Source of the DNA: Cohnella endophytica
Lineage (GTDB): Bacteria; Bacillota; Bacilli; Paenibacillales; Paenibacillaceae
Reading direction: 5' to 3'
Length of the DNA stretch: 64,000 bases
Assembly (NCBI RefSeq): GCF_003628305.1
Contig: NZ_RBZM01000010.1
Span: forward strand, 220,026 to 284,025
This document shows positions 7,561 through 15,113 of this stretch, one piece after another (position 1 is the first letter of the stretch; each line of letters starts with the position of its first letter). The position numbers and the translations under genes are program-made. The notes under the pieces are model-generated. The model ran no database searches. It was not told the DNA's origin and saw only the letters and a list, made by a program, of their open reading frames with translations.

Positions 7561-8340
7561 ATGAACCATTCGACGGCAGTCTCCAGCAAATGGACCAAAA
7601 CGAAAGTGCTAACCGGATCGGCTTACTTGGACGCTCATATCCCGACCACGCTTAGAATGACAGAAGCGTCGCTGCGGAGACTTCTCGGATCGTTCGGATT
7701 GGCGTACGTGAAACCGGAATCCGGCTCCTGCGGAGTCGGCGTCATGCGCGTCGAACGGGAGGCGGGGAGGTGGGTCGTTCGAGATGGGATTAAACGCTTT
7801 TCTTTCGGATCATACCGGCAGATGTACCGTTGGTTGGCCGGAAGGACGGCAGGCGTTTCTTATTTAGCGCAGAGAGGCATTCGCGTTTTGCATTATCGGA
7901 GGAGACCGGTGGACTTCCGAGTGATGATCCAGAAAGGGAAGAAGGTCGGATGGCAAGTGACCGGCACGGCTGCCCGGGTGGCGCATCCTAGGAAAGCGGT
8001 AACGAACGGTAGCCAAGGAGGAAGCATATTCGAAGCGTCGATATTACTGCGCGGACTGACGGGACATGAATCGAGTGTTCGCCTGCTGCGGGAGTTCAAC
8101 GGATTGGCTCGCGCGACGGCGCATCGCTTCGCCCGCTCTTATCCCCGAATGCGGGAGTTCGGGCTCGATATCGCGGTCGATCGCAAGCATCGGACTTGGA
8201 TATTGGAAGTGAATACGCGGCCGGATCCCTGTCCTTTCGCCAAGCTGGCGGATTCCTCGATGTTAAGAAAAATCGTAAGCTTCGGCCGCGGTTACGGGCG
8301 TTCTTACAACTTAAGCTGCAAAAAGGCACGGCGGGGTTAG
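7561..8340 (+). CDS. YheC/YheD-family ATP-grasp protein
   Basis: 259 residues. Features of the ATP-grasp fold include VKPESGSCGVGVMRV (nucleotide-binding loop), PVDFRVMIQK, NGSQGGSIFEAS and the metal-binding ILEVNTRPDP near the C-terminus. The family is named after B. subtilis YheC/YheD, which are spore-coat associated; the reaction is unproven but ATP-grasp enzymes usually ligate a carboxylate to an amine. GGAGGAAGAGG ribosome binding site. Divergent from the adenylation/SbnA/SbnB operon with about 160 bases between, so co-function is possible but not shown. Strongly basic C-terminus. Confidence 0.82.
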   Translation: MNHSTAVSSKWTKTKVLTGSAYLDAHIPTTLRMTEASLRRLLGSFGLAYVKPESGSCGVGVMRVEREAGRWVVRDGIKRFSFGSYRQMYRWLAGRTAGVSYLAQRGIRVLHYRRRPVDFRVMIQKGKKVGWQVTGTAARVAHPRKAVTNGSQGGSIFEASILLRGLTGHESSVRLLREFNGLARATAHRFARSYPRMREFGLDIAVDRKHRTWILEVNTRPDPCPFAKLADSSMLRKIVSFGRGYGRSYNLSCKKARRG

Positions 8341-8434
8341 GTGTAGCCTCTAGAACTGCGCGGCAAATTCCCGGAAACCTCCGTTGAAGCTCTCCGTAGT
8401 ATAGAGGGCAAACCGTTTAAGGAGGAGGAAGGAA

Positions 8435-8758
8435 ATGAATTGTCCGGTATGCGAAGGTTCGCGCATGAAGGAAGTAGAGAAAAACGGCATCCTCATCGAC
8501 ATCTGTCCAACCTGCAAAGGCGTATGGCTCGACCGGGGTGAATTGGACAAGCTGATGCAAGACGTTAGCGAGGTTCGCCAGGATTACAACGAGTGGTATT
8601 ACGGCGATTCGCCGAGGGTACAAGAGCCTCGGAAACCGCAGCAATCTTACCCTGCCCATCAGTCGCAGTCGCATTCGGAACATAACCGCTCCTCGTACCC
8701 GCCGTATAAGAAAAAGAAAAAAAGCGTCATGGACGTTTTCGGAGACTTATTCGACTAA
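8435..8758 (+). CDS. TFIIB-type zinc-ribbon protein
   Basis: 107 residues. Two CxxC pairs, CPVC at residue 3 and CPTCKGVWLDRGELDKL at about 28, form a zf-TFIIB zinc ribbon at the N-terminus. The rest is polar and low complexity (Gln/Ser/His-rich), ending in a KKKKKS stretch and a hydrophobic-acidic tail. Widespread family without a settled function. GGAGGAGG ribosome binding site; followed by a good terminator at 8776-8799, so it is a single-gene unit. Confidence 0.85.
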   Translation: MNCPVCEGSRMKEVEKNGILIDICPTCKGVWLDRGELDKLMQDVSEVRQDYNEWYYGDSPRVQEPRKPQQSYPAHQSQSHSEHNRSSYPPYKKKKKSVMDVFGDLFD

Positions 8759-8775
8759 GCAGGAATTCCCATTCG

Positions 8776-8799
8776 CCTCGGCGCTTGCCGGGGTTTTTT
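8776..8799 (+). terminator. Intrinsic terminator after the zinc-ribbon gene
   Basis: CCTCGGC (8776-8782), loop GCTT, GCCGGGG (8787-8793), then six T. Separates the zinc-ribbon gene from the Fur-controlled ABC ATPase. Confidence 0.85.
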
Positions 8800-8860
8800 C
8801 GTGCTCCACGTCGAAGAAGTGACGATCCATTGAAATTAATGAGAAAATTACCCGATGCCA

Positions 8861-8892
8861 TTGACAATAGAATTGAGAACGATTATCATTCA
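8861..8892 (+). promoter_or_regulatory. Promoter with overlapping Fur box
   Basis: TTGACA at 8861-8866 and TATCAT at 8884-8889 with a 17-base spacer form a sigma-A promoter. The sequence TGAGAACGATTATCATTCA (8874-8892) closely fits the Fur box (7-1-7 TGATAAT-N-ATTATCA core) and covers the -10, so iron repression of the downstream ABC ATPase gene is expected. Confidence 0.85.
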
Positions 8893-8940
8893 AATCGAAG
8901 GTTTAAATGAGAATAGTTTTCAATGGAGGGCGATGCGACG

Positions 8941-9810
8941 ATGTCACGGTTAAACACCAATCAGTTATCCCTCGCATATGGCAACCGGAATATCGTGCGG
9001 GAGTTAAACCTGCAAGTTCCCGACGGTTTGATTACCGCGCTAGTGGGAGCGAACGGGTCAGGCAAATCGACGATTCTGAAGTCTTTGGCGCGTATACTAG
9101 CTCCGGCTCAAGGCGGAGTTTATTTAGATGGCAAGCTGATCCACCGTCTTCCTACGAAGGAAGTAGCGAAGCAATTGGCGATATTGCCGCAGAATCCGTC
9201 TGCTCCGGAAGGACTCACGGTTCGGGAGCTCGTAGCTTTCGGCCGGTATCCCCACCAGAAGGGCTTCGGCAACCTGACCTCCGAAGACAATCGTATGATC
9301 GACTGGGCGATTCAGGCTACCGGCATGTCCGCGTTCGGAGATCGGGCCGTAGATCATTTGTCCGGCGGCCAACGTCAACGAGCATGGATCGCGATGGCCT
9401 TGGCGCAAGGCACGGAAGTCCTGTTGCTCGACGAGCCGACGACGTTCCTCGACATGGCTCACCAGATGGAAGTCATGAACCTGCTGGAGAAGCTCAACAA
9501 AGAGCAGAAGCGTACGATCATCATGGTCGTGCACGATCTGAACCATGCGGCTCGTTACGCGCAGCATCTTGTGGCGCTGAAAGCGGGAACGGTTCTCTAT
9601 GAGGGGCACCCGGAAACCGTCATGACCTGCGACATGTTACGGGACGTGTTCAACATCGACGCCGATATCATTCCGGATCCGCGCACGGGAGCGCCTCTCT
9701 GCCTGCCTTACGGGCTGGTGGAGGATCAGGAGAGCGAAGCGTCCCCAAGTCTGGTTGCGGCTAACGTACAGGAGCCTATCGAGCGGCAAAGGGTTCAAGC
9801 CATGGCGTAA
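8941..9810 (+). CDS. FecE/YusV-type iron-siderophore ABC transporter ATP-binding protein
   Basis: 289 residues from the ATG at 8941. An in-frame ATG at 8923 lacks a ribosome binding site, whereas GGAGG lies 11 bases before 8941. Walker A is GANGSGKST, signature LSGGQRQR, Walker B LLLDEPT, H-loop VVHDLNHA, as in the FepC/FecE family that powers import of ferric siderophores. No permease or binding protein is adjacent, the arrangement of B. subtilis YusV, an ATPase shared by several siderophore permeases. Controlled by the Fur-box promoter just upstream. The C-terminal 40 residues are an extension without a recognised motif. Confidence 0.9.
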   Translation: MSRLNTNQLSLAYGNRNIVRELNLQVPDGLITALVGANGSGKSTILKSLARILAPAQGGVYLDGKLIHRLPTKEVAKQLAILPQNPSAPEGLTVRELVAFGRYPHQKGFGNLTSEDNRMIDWAIQATGMSAFGDRAVDHLSGGQRQRAWIAMALAQGTEVLLLDEPTTFLDMAHQMEVMNLLEKLNKEQKRTIIMVVHDLNHAARYAQHLVALKAGTVLYEGHPETVMTCDMLRDVFNIDADIIPDPRTGAPLCLPYGLVEDQESEASPSLVAANVQEPIERQRVQAMA

Positions 9811-9902
9811 AACGTTCATCGTTTATATAAAGCATAGAAATAGCTATTCACGCCCTTCTCCGACATTGTTAAAATGTAGAAAACGGAGGAGGGTGTTTTT
9901 GC

Positions 9903-10865
9903 GTGGAAAAAGGGATTCTCGAGCAGAAGCTTAAGGCGATAACGAATAACATTAGCTCCGTGGTCATTGGCAAAGAGCAAGTACTGGAGCATCTGCTCAT
10001 CGGGTTGCTGTCCGGAGGGCATCTCATTCTTGAAGACGTGCCCGGGACGGGAAAGACGCTTCTCGCCAAGTCGCTCGCGAAATCTTTGGCTTGCCGGATG
10101 AACCGCATCCAATTCACCGCGGACTTGCTTCCTTCCGACGTGACCGGAATCAATTTCTATAACCAACAAGCAGGACGATTCGAGCTGCGCCAAGGGCCGG
10201 TATTCGCGAACATCCTGCTTGCGGACGAGCTGAACCGCGCCACTCCGCGTACGCAATCCAGCTTGCTTGAGTGCATGGAGGAACGGCAAGTAACGATCGA
10301 CGGGGTAACGTATCCGCTCGAAGCCCCCTTTATGGTCATAGCCACGCAGAACCCGATCGACAACCACGGAACGTTCCCGTTGCCCGAAGCGCAACTGGAT
10401 CGGTTCATGATGTGCGTGTCGATGGGCTATCCGACGGAAGTTGAAGAGCAGGCGATCTTGCGGAGGTTTACGCAGAGCAATCCGTTGGAGGAGCTGAACC
10501 CCGTGCTCGGCCGCGAAGAAGTGATCGAGCTTCAGGCTCTTGTTCCGACGGTATTCGTCAGCGGCGATGTCTATCGTTACTTGATCTCGATCGTATCGGC
10601 GACGCGACTGCATCCCGAAATCTCTTTCGGGGTAAGCCCGAGGGGGAGCCTCCAATTGCTGAAGGCCGCCCAGGCAAGGGCTTTGCTTCACGGGCGGGAT
10701 TTCGTCGTGCCGGATGACGTGAAGGCGCTGGTTAAACCGGTTCTCGCTCATCGGATCATTCTGAAGGACACGTTCCGGGGCGAGACGAACGGGGCGGACG
10801 AGCTGCTCGATACTTTGATCGCGGGAATTCCGGTCCCGACCGAAGCCGCGCTGGAGACGAGGTAG
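9903..10865 (+). CDS. MoxR-family AAA+ ATPase
   Basis: 320 residues. Walker A GTGKT in LEDVPGTGKTLLAKS, Walker B NILLADELNRATPRTQ, sensor 1 ATQNP and the arginine-finger region PEAQLDRF are all present, full family length. MoxR ATPases act as chaperones in maturation of partner proteins with VWA/DUF58 domains. GTG start, chosen for AGGAGGG 9 bases upstream. First gene of a three-gene operon with a DUF58 gene and a multi-pass membrane protein, the usual arrangement. Client unknown. Confidence 0.92.
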   Translation: MEKGILEQKLKAITNNISSVVIGKEQVLEHLLIGLLSGGHLILEDVPGTGKTLLAKSLAKSLACRMNRIQFTADLLPSDVTGINFYNQQAGRFELRQGPVFANILLADELNRATPRTQSSLLECMEERQVTIDGVTYPLEAPFMVIATQNPIDNHGTFPLPEAQLDRFMMCVSMGYPTEVEEQAILRRFTQSNPLEELNPVLGREEVIELQALVPTVFVSGDVYRYLISIVSATRLHPEISFGVSPRGSLQLLKAAQARALLHGRDFVVPDDVKALVKPVLAHRIILKDTFRGETNGADELLDTLIAGIPVPTEAALETR

Positions 10866-10868
10866 GTT

Positions 10869-11966
10869 ATGGCCGTTCTTGTCTGGGTTATTCTGCTCAT
10901 GACCGCGCTGTACGCCCTGCAGAGGACCGTGTATCGCTTTGCGGGGCTGAAGTCGGTCACTTACGTCCGAACGTTCAGCGCCTCGAGGCTGTTCGCGGGC
11001 CAGACGATATGGATGCAAGAGACGCTCGCGAATCGCAAGCGTCTGCCGCTCCCGTGGTTGCGGGTGGAATCGTTGCTGCCCGCGCAGCTCGTGTTTAAGC
11101 ATCGGGAAGCCGATATGTCGATTCATAGCGGCGATCGGTTGCAGAACCACGCGAGTCTGTTCAGCGTGCCTTCTTATACCGAGATCGTGCGCAAGCACGA
11201 GATCGTCTTGCCGTACCGCGGCAAATACCGAATTACGAGTTACACGTTAACGTTCGGAGATCTTGTCGGCTTAACGGGCAAGTCTGTTCAGCAATCCGCA
11301 GATAACGAGTTGATCGTCTATCCGAGGTTGAAGCAGCTTAGCGAGTTTCCTCTGGAAGCGCGCAAATATTTGCAGAGCGTTCGAAGCAGGGTGAGTCCGA
11401 TCAGAGAAGATCATTATTTCGTCGCGGGAATTCGACCTTATCGCCATGGCGATTCGTTCCGCATGGTGAACTGGAACGCGACGGCCAAGACCGGAGAGCT
11501 TCTCGTCCATCAACGGGAGAGCATGCAAGACAACGATCTGACGATTATTCTGAACGCGGAGCTCCTCGACTCCGCCCACAACGTAAGGATATCGCCCGAG
11601 GAATTCGAGAAAGCCTTGAGTTATGCGGCGTCGGCCGCCCAATACGTCATTAGCGGCGGGGGCAGAGCGGGGTTTATCTATAATGGCGTGACGGATGGCC
11701 ACGAGGGCTCCGTATTCCGGGCTCCCGCTAAGAGCGGAGCGGCGCATATGGACATGCTGTTGGAGGCGATGGCCGGCTTCCAGCCCGTCACGACGCTGGG
11801 TCTATCGTTCTTGTTGGAGCAGTTGGTCGCCGAGCGGCAGCGGGGCATGAATGCGTTGCTCGTTACGGCTTACCTCGACCCGAAGCAGGAAATGCTCGTC
11901 CGCAGACTGCGCGGGCAAGGAAATACGGTGGAATTGCTTAAGTTGGGCAAGGGGGCGAACGTTTGA
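10869..11966 (+). CDS. DUF58 domain protein (MoxR partner)
   Basis: 365 residues. An N-terminal membrane segment (LVWVILLMTALYALQ) is followed by a beta-rich region and the DUF58 signature, FVAGIRPYRHGDSFRMVNWN, near residue 190, then a VWA-like C-terminal half. Such proteins are encoded next to MoxR ATPases and are thought to need them for assembly. Starts three bases after moxR ends and its TGA overlaps the next ATG, so all three are co-translated. Confidence 0.88.
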   Translation: MAVLVWVILLMTALYALQRTVYRFAGLKSVTYVRTFSASRLFAGQTIWMQETLANRKRLPLPWLRVESLLPAQLVFKHREADMSIHSGDRLQNHASLFSVPSYTEIVRKHEIVLPYRGKYRITSYTLTFGDLVGLTGKSVQQSADNELIVYPRLKQLSEFPLEARKYLQSVRSRVSPIREDHYFVAGIRPYRHGDSFRMVNWNATAKTGELLVHQRESMQDNDLTIILNAELLDSAHNVRISPEEFEKALSYAASAAQYVISGGGRAGFIYNGVTDGHEGSVFRAPAKSGAAHMDMLLEAMAGFQPVTTLGLSFLLEQLVAERQRGMNALLVTAYLDPKQEMLVRRLRGQGNTVELLKLGKGANV

Positions 11967-13306
11967 TGGCGCAACAAGTTCAACAAGCGGATACGACTCA
12001 ACCGGCAATCCAATCGGCTTCCTCCACGCTCACCCGAAAGTTAGCCCGCATCGTGACGGAGGCGCTCATCTGGCTCCCGATAGGGCTGATGTTGGCCGCG
12101 AATAAGGGGTCCTTAGGCAAAATAGGCATGCTGCTCTCCGCTATGGCTTTCTTCGCCTTCGGGTTGCTGCTATACGCGATTCCCGCGATGTGGCGACGCA
12201 TGATCATGATCGTCGTGTTCGTCGCGCTTCTGGCGTTCTGCGTCATCAAGGATCCGCAAGCGATGCCCGTCATGATCTGGATGGGCGTCCTGATGTGGAG
12301 GGGCAGATATTCTACGCTGAGATATCCGCATTACGGGCTTGCGTTCGGGATCAGCTGTGCTGCGCTAATGCTGACATCCCAGAATGAGGCTTGGGCAGAT
12401 TATCGGTGGCCGTTCATACTTATGGGCATCGCGTGGATGATCGCGTGGTTCGTCTCGCTTAACAGGAGCCTGATCGAACAAGCGGGACTCGCGGATCATG
12501 GGGACCGCATCGTTACGAATCCGGTAAGGCGGGCCAACCGAAAATACATGCTGATTTTCCTGGCGACGGGCATTCTCGCGATCGCGTTAACCGCGAGTTA
12601 TGGCCAGCGGCTGTTAACGCCAAAGCATATCGTGAACCCGGACAGCAGTTGGATCGATCCGGACCGGTTTTTGCAGCCGCCCGATCCGGGCGCGGCCAAT
12701 CAGGGATGGATGGAATTCGCGAAAAAAGACGGCAAGCCTTCCGTTCTATGGGACATCGTTACCTGGGTCGTGATCGTCGCTGCCGCATTCGGCGCGGTCT
12801 GGTTCGCGAGACTGATATGGAATGATCGGACTTGGACATGGAAAGGGCTCCTTCATGCGCTCCGGAATTGGTTCAAGCGGGAGAAGAAGGAGGAGCGGCT
12901 GCCTTTCGTCGAGGAAAGAAGAACGTTGGCGAAGGAGCGGAAACGGGGGCCGGGAGTGTTCGATGCTTTGTTCCGGAGACGAAGCAAAGGGCCGGATTGG
13001 GAGCGGCTTAGCGGCTCCGAGAAGGTGAGGCGCCTCTATGAGGAGGCGGTACTGGCCGGCATAAGCGAGGGCTATTCCTTCCAAGCGAATCATACTCCCG
13101 CCGAGACGCTGGAGCAGTTGGAGCGTTGGCAATTCAGCCGTCCTGCCGCCGACAAAGATAGCCGGACGGGCTATTGGAAATGGTTGGTTACCGTTCGAGC
13201 GACGCTTACCGAGCTATACGAGAAGGCGAAGTACAGCGTCCATGAAGTTACGGTCCAAGAAGTCGAGCAGGTGAAGGAGCGGCAGCCGCCGGAGACTAAG
13301 AGGTAA
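11966..13306 (+). CDS. Multi-pass membrane protein with C-terminal DUF4129-like region
   Basis: 446 residues from the ATG at 11966. About five to six hydrophobic segments occur in the first half (for example WLPIGLMLAA, MAFFAFGLLLYAIPAM, MIMIVVFVALLAF, MLIFLATGILAIALTA), then one at WVVIVAAAFGAVWFARLIW and a long basic cytosolic tail. The tail contains RLYEEAVLAGISEGYSFQ and HTPAETLEQL, typical of the DUF4129 segment found at the end of transglutaminase-like proteins in MoxR/DUF58 operons. The transglutaminase domain itself is absent: no Cys-His-Asp core is visible between the membrane segments. Confidence 0.78.
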   Translation: MAQQVQQADTTQPAIQSASSTLTRKLARIVTEALIWLPIGLMLAANKGSLGKIGMLLSAMAFFAFGLLLYAIPAMWRRMIMIVVFVALLAFCVIKDPQAMPVMIWMGVLMWRGRYSTLRYPHYGLAFGISCAALMLTSQNEAWADYRWPFILMGIAWMIAWFVSLNRSLIEQAGLADHGDRIVTNPVRRANRKYMLIFLATGILAIALTASYGQRLLTPKHIVNPDSSWIDPDRFLQPPDPGAANQGWMEFAKKDGKPSVLWDIVTWVVIVAAAFGAVWFARLIWNDRTWTWKGLLHALRNWFKREKKEERLPFVEERRTLAKERKRGPGVFDALFRRRSKGPDWERLSGSEKVRRLYEEAVLAGISEGYSFQANHTPAETLEQLERWQFSRPAADKDSRTGYWKWLVTVRATLTELYEKAKYSVHEVTVQEVEQVKERQPPETKR

Positions 13307-13357
13307 TCGTGACGCCTTGTATAACGCATCTTCCCCCTAGCAACTCCCGGACATAAC

Positions 13358-13389
13358 AAAAGCCGCCTTCCTAAGGGAAGGCGGCTTTT
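13358..13389. terminator. Bidirectional terminator between DUF4129-like gene and NlpC/P60 gene
   Basis: Perfect 14-base arms AAAAGCCGCCTTCC (13358-13371) and its complement (13376-13389) with a four-base loop; A- and T-runs on both sides serve the two convergent genes. Confidence 0.92.
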
Positions 13390-13408
13390 GTCTAATCCTT
13401 CGATCGAA

Positions 13409-13927
13409 TTATTCCGCGGAGTCATCCGCTGGAGCGTTATCCGATTCTGGAGCATCCGACGGATCGGTCGCGATTTCTTGGTAAGTATCCGCGTCCATTA
13501 CCCGGCGAGCGGTGACAAAGCGTTGCGCGTAATATTTATCATCCATGTTGGCGAACGAGACGCTCTTGCCCGTGGAAGGGGAATGAACGAATTTGCCGTC
13601 GCCGACGTAGATGCCTACGTGCGAGATGCTTTTGCCGTTCGTGTTAAAGAACACGAGGTCTCCCGGACGAAGGTTGTCGCGGGACACTTTTTTGCCTTGA
13701 ATGGCTTGGTCTCTCGACGAACGATTCAGGCTGATTCCGAGCTTCTTGAACACATACTGCGTGAACCCGGAGCAATCGAACCCGTTAGTCGTCGAACCGC
13801 CGGACTTGTAGTTAATGCCCAGAAGCGGCTTAACCGTCTCTTCCAGCTTGGAATCCGCGAACGCGCTTCCCACCTGAAAAGCCAGAGCAAAGCATAAAGC
13901 GATAAGAATGACAGAAAGCTTGCGCAA
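13409..13927 (-). CDS. Secreted NlpC/P60 cell-wall hydrolase
   Basis: 172 residues. A signal peptide (MRKLSVILIALCFALAFQVG) ends at AFA-DS. The C40 peptidase domain follows: Cys52 in GFDCSGFTQYVF, His103 in ISHVGIYVGDG and His115 in KFVHSP are the expected catalytic residues. It should cut D-Glu/DAP-type peptide bonds in peptidoglycan. The tail is acidic (ESDNAPADDSAE). The gene lies behind a ydaO-type c-di-AMP riboswitch, a frequent pairing for wall hydrolases. Confidence 0.92.
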   Translation of the reverse strand: MRKLSVILIALCFALAFQVGSAFADSKLEETVKPLLGINYKSGGSTTNGFDCSGFTQYVFKKLGISLNRSSRDQAIQGKKVSRDNLRPGDLVFFNTNGKSISHVGIYVGDGKFVHSPSTGKSVSFANMDDKYYAQRFVTARRVMDADTYQEIATDPSDAPESDNAPADDSAE

Positions 13928-13943
13928 AACCGGTGACTCCTTC

Positions 13944-14070
13944 CAATGCCTACGAGGTTAGCTGGAGGGTTCGGTAGAAGGTTCCCCTATGGCTCCTGTG
14001 AAGCGAAAGCCAATTCACCCGTAAAGAATGGTTCCCCCGTTCCTCATTTCGAGAGGACTCGGCAGTTTAT
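13944..14070 (-). promoter_or_regulatory. Cyclic di-AMP (ydaO-yuaA) riboswitch
   Basis: On the minus strand the leader carries the conserved ydaO blocks in order: CCGAGTCC (about 14064-14057), ACGGGGGAACCA, GGGTGAATTGGC, ATAGGGGAACCTTCTACCGA, ACCCTCCAGCTAACCTCGTA and GGCATTGG. It lies between a promoter (14124-14152) and the NlpC/P60 start. The known class turns its gene off when c-di-AMP is high. Identification is from memory of the consensus, by eye. Confidence 0.9.
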
Positions 14071-14123
14071 GATTTTCCTAAGATTACATATTCGGTTATC
14101 GTGACGAATTTCCTGCATCTTCT

Positions 14124-14152
14124 AAATTAGAATTCCTTAATCTAGAGTGCAA
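14124..14152 (-). promoter_or_regulatory. Sigma-A promoter of the riboswitch-controlled NlpC/P60 gene
   Basis: Minus strand TTGCAC (14152-14147) and TAATTT (14129-14124) with a 17-base spacer, placed just before the riboswitch. Confidence 0.6.
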
Positions 14153-14210
14153 AACTAGGGATTCGTACCCTCCTTTCGTCCCGATTTAGGCCGCCGATAA
14201 TAACGCCAAA

Positions 14211-14245
14211 CCCCGGTTACGCCCTCGAAAAGGCGCAAACCGGGG
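14211..14245 (-). terminator. Probable terminator of the peptidase/membrane protein operon
   Basis: Arms CCCCGGTT (14211-14218) and AACCGGGG (14238-14245) with an inner GCC/GGC pair form a stable hairpin downstream of the 14286 stop; the following T-tract on the minus strand is short. Confidence 0.55.
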
Positions 14246-14285
14246 AATGTCCCTGTTGGATATTGTCGAAAGCGGGACGCGAAGC

Positions 14286-15101
14286 TTAACGCTCCGTACC
14301 GCACCAAACCTGATACTGCGAAGCGGAAGTCCACAGCGTCAGGAGCGAGCGGACGAAGTAGAAAGCTTGATGCAGCATAACGGCGAGAAAGCCTGACCAG
14401 AGCATGGAGACGGCCCAAGCCGTGGCGGATACCGCCAGACCGACGCCGAGCAGGATGAACGTAATTCCTAGAAGCGGGAGTGCCCGGCCCAACGCCAAAC
14501 CGAGACCTTTGAAGATTCCCTCCCGGGAAGCGGCTCCGAACTGCATGAATTGAAATACCAGGTGCAGCAGGAATCCGAATGCCAGCCATGCCAGCGCATA
14601 GGGCAACAATCCCTGAAACCAGGAGGTCAGAGAGGGCTCCGAATAGAAGCGGTCTCTGGCAAGCGGCAACAACCATGCGGCGGGCAGTAACGCCAGTCCA
14701 TTCTCTAACCAGTAAAGCAGGGTTACCGGTTTCCAAACTCTTTTCATGCCCGACAATACCCGCGTCCCCTCGTCTTCCGTCGCATGGTAGAAGGAGTAAA
14801 AAACGCCGGCATTGATCAGGGGGGTCAGCGCCATCCGCATCAGAAGCAATCCGCCAAGCAGCCAAAGCGTCTCGTTGACCATATCGGTCTTGAGAAGGCG
14901 GAACTGGGCTTCGACGAGGAACAGATGGGCCGCGTCCGAGTTCGGGTGCGCTGCGGGATATCTCGCCAGGATCGGCGTGACGACCGAATCGACGAACCGG
15001 TAGAGGAAAAATCCCCACAGCAAGCGGTACAGAAAAAGGAGAACCACTACATATTTATGCCGGACGGCCATGTCCCATCCCTTTTTTAACAATCCGCGCA
15101 T
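14286..15101 (-). CDS. Integral membrane protein of unknown function
   Basis: 271 residues with about five or six hydrophobic segments (for example YVVVLLFLYRLLWGFFLY, LWLLGGLLLMRMALTPLI, LPYALAWLAFGFLLHLVFQF, LPLLGITFILLGVGLAVSA) and no motif that I recognise. No catalytic or transport signature is seen. It begins 12 bases after the M1 peptidase stop on the same strand and has a GAGGTGGTGAG ribosome binding site, so it is probably co-transcribed with that peptidase. A longer overlapping frame at 14155-15018 is a shadow. Confidence 0.7.
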   Translation of the reverse strand: MRGLLKKGWDMAVRHKYVVVLLFLYRLLWGFFLYRFVDSVVTPILARYPAAHPNSDAAHLFLVEAQFRLLKTDMVNETLWLLGGLLLMRMALTPLINAGVFYSFYHATEDEGTRVLSGMKRVWKPVTLLYWLENGLALLPAAWLLPLARDRFYSEPSLTSWFQGLLPYALAWLAFGFLLHLVFQFMQFGAASREGIFKGLGLALGRALPLLGITFILLGVGLAVSATAWAVSMLWSGFLAVMLHQAFYFVRSLLTLWTSASQYQVWCGTER

Positions 15102-15113
15102 CTTCTCACCACC

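Noticed and set aside
9816..11198. 460-codon open frame antisense to the moxR/DUF58 genes
   Set aside because: Shadow of two well-supported genes; composition is Arg/His-rich with no domain.
14155..15018. 287-codon frame overlapping the membrane protein gene on the same strand
   Set aside because: Arg/Pro/Ser-rich translation and no ribosome binding site; the 14286-15101 frame has clear membrane segments and a good start.
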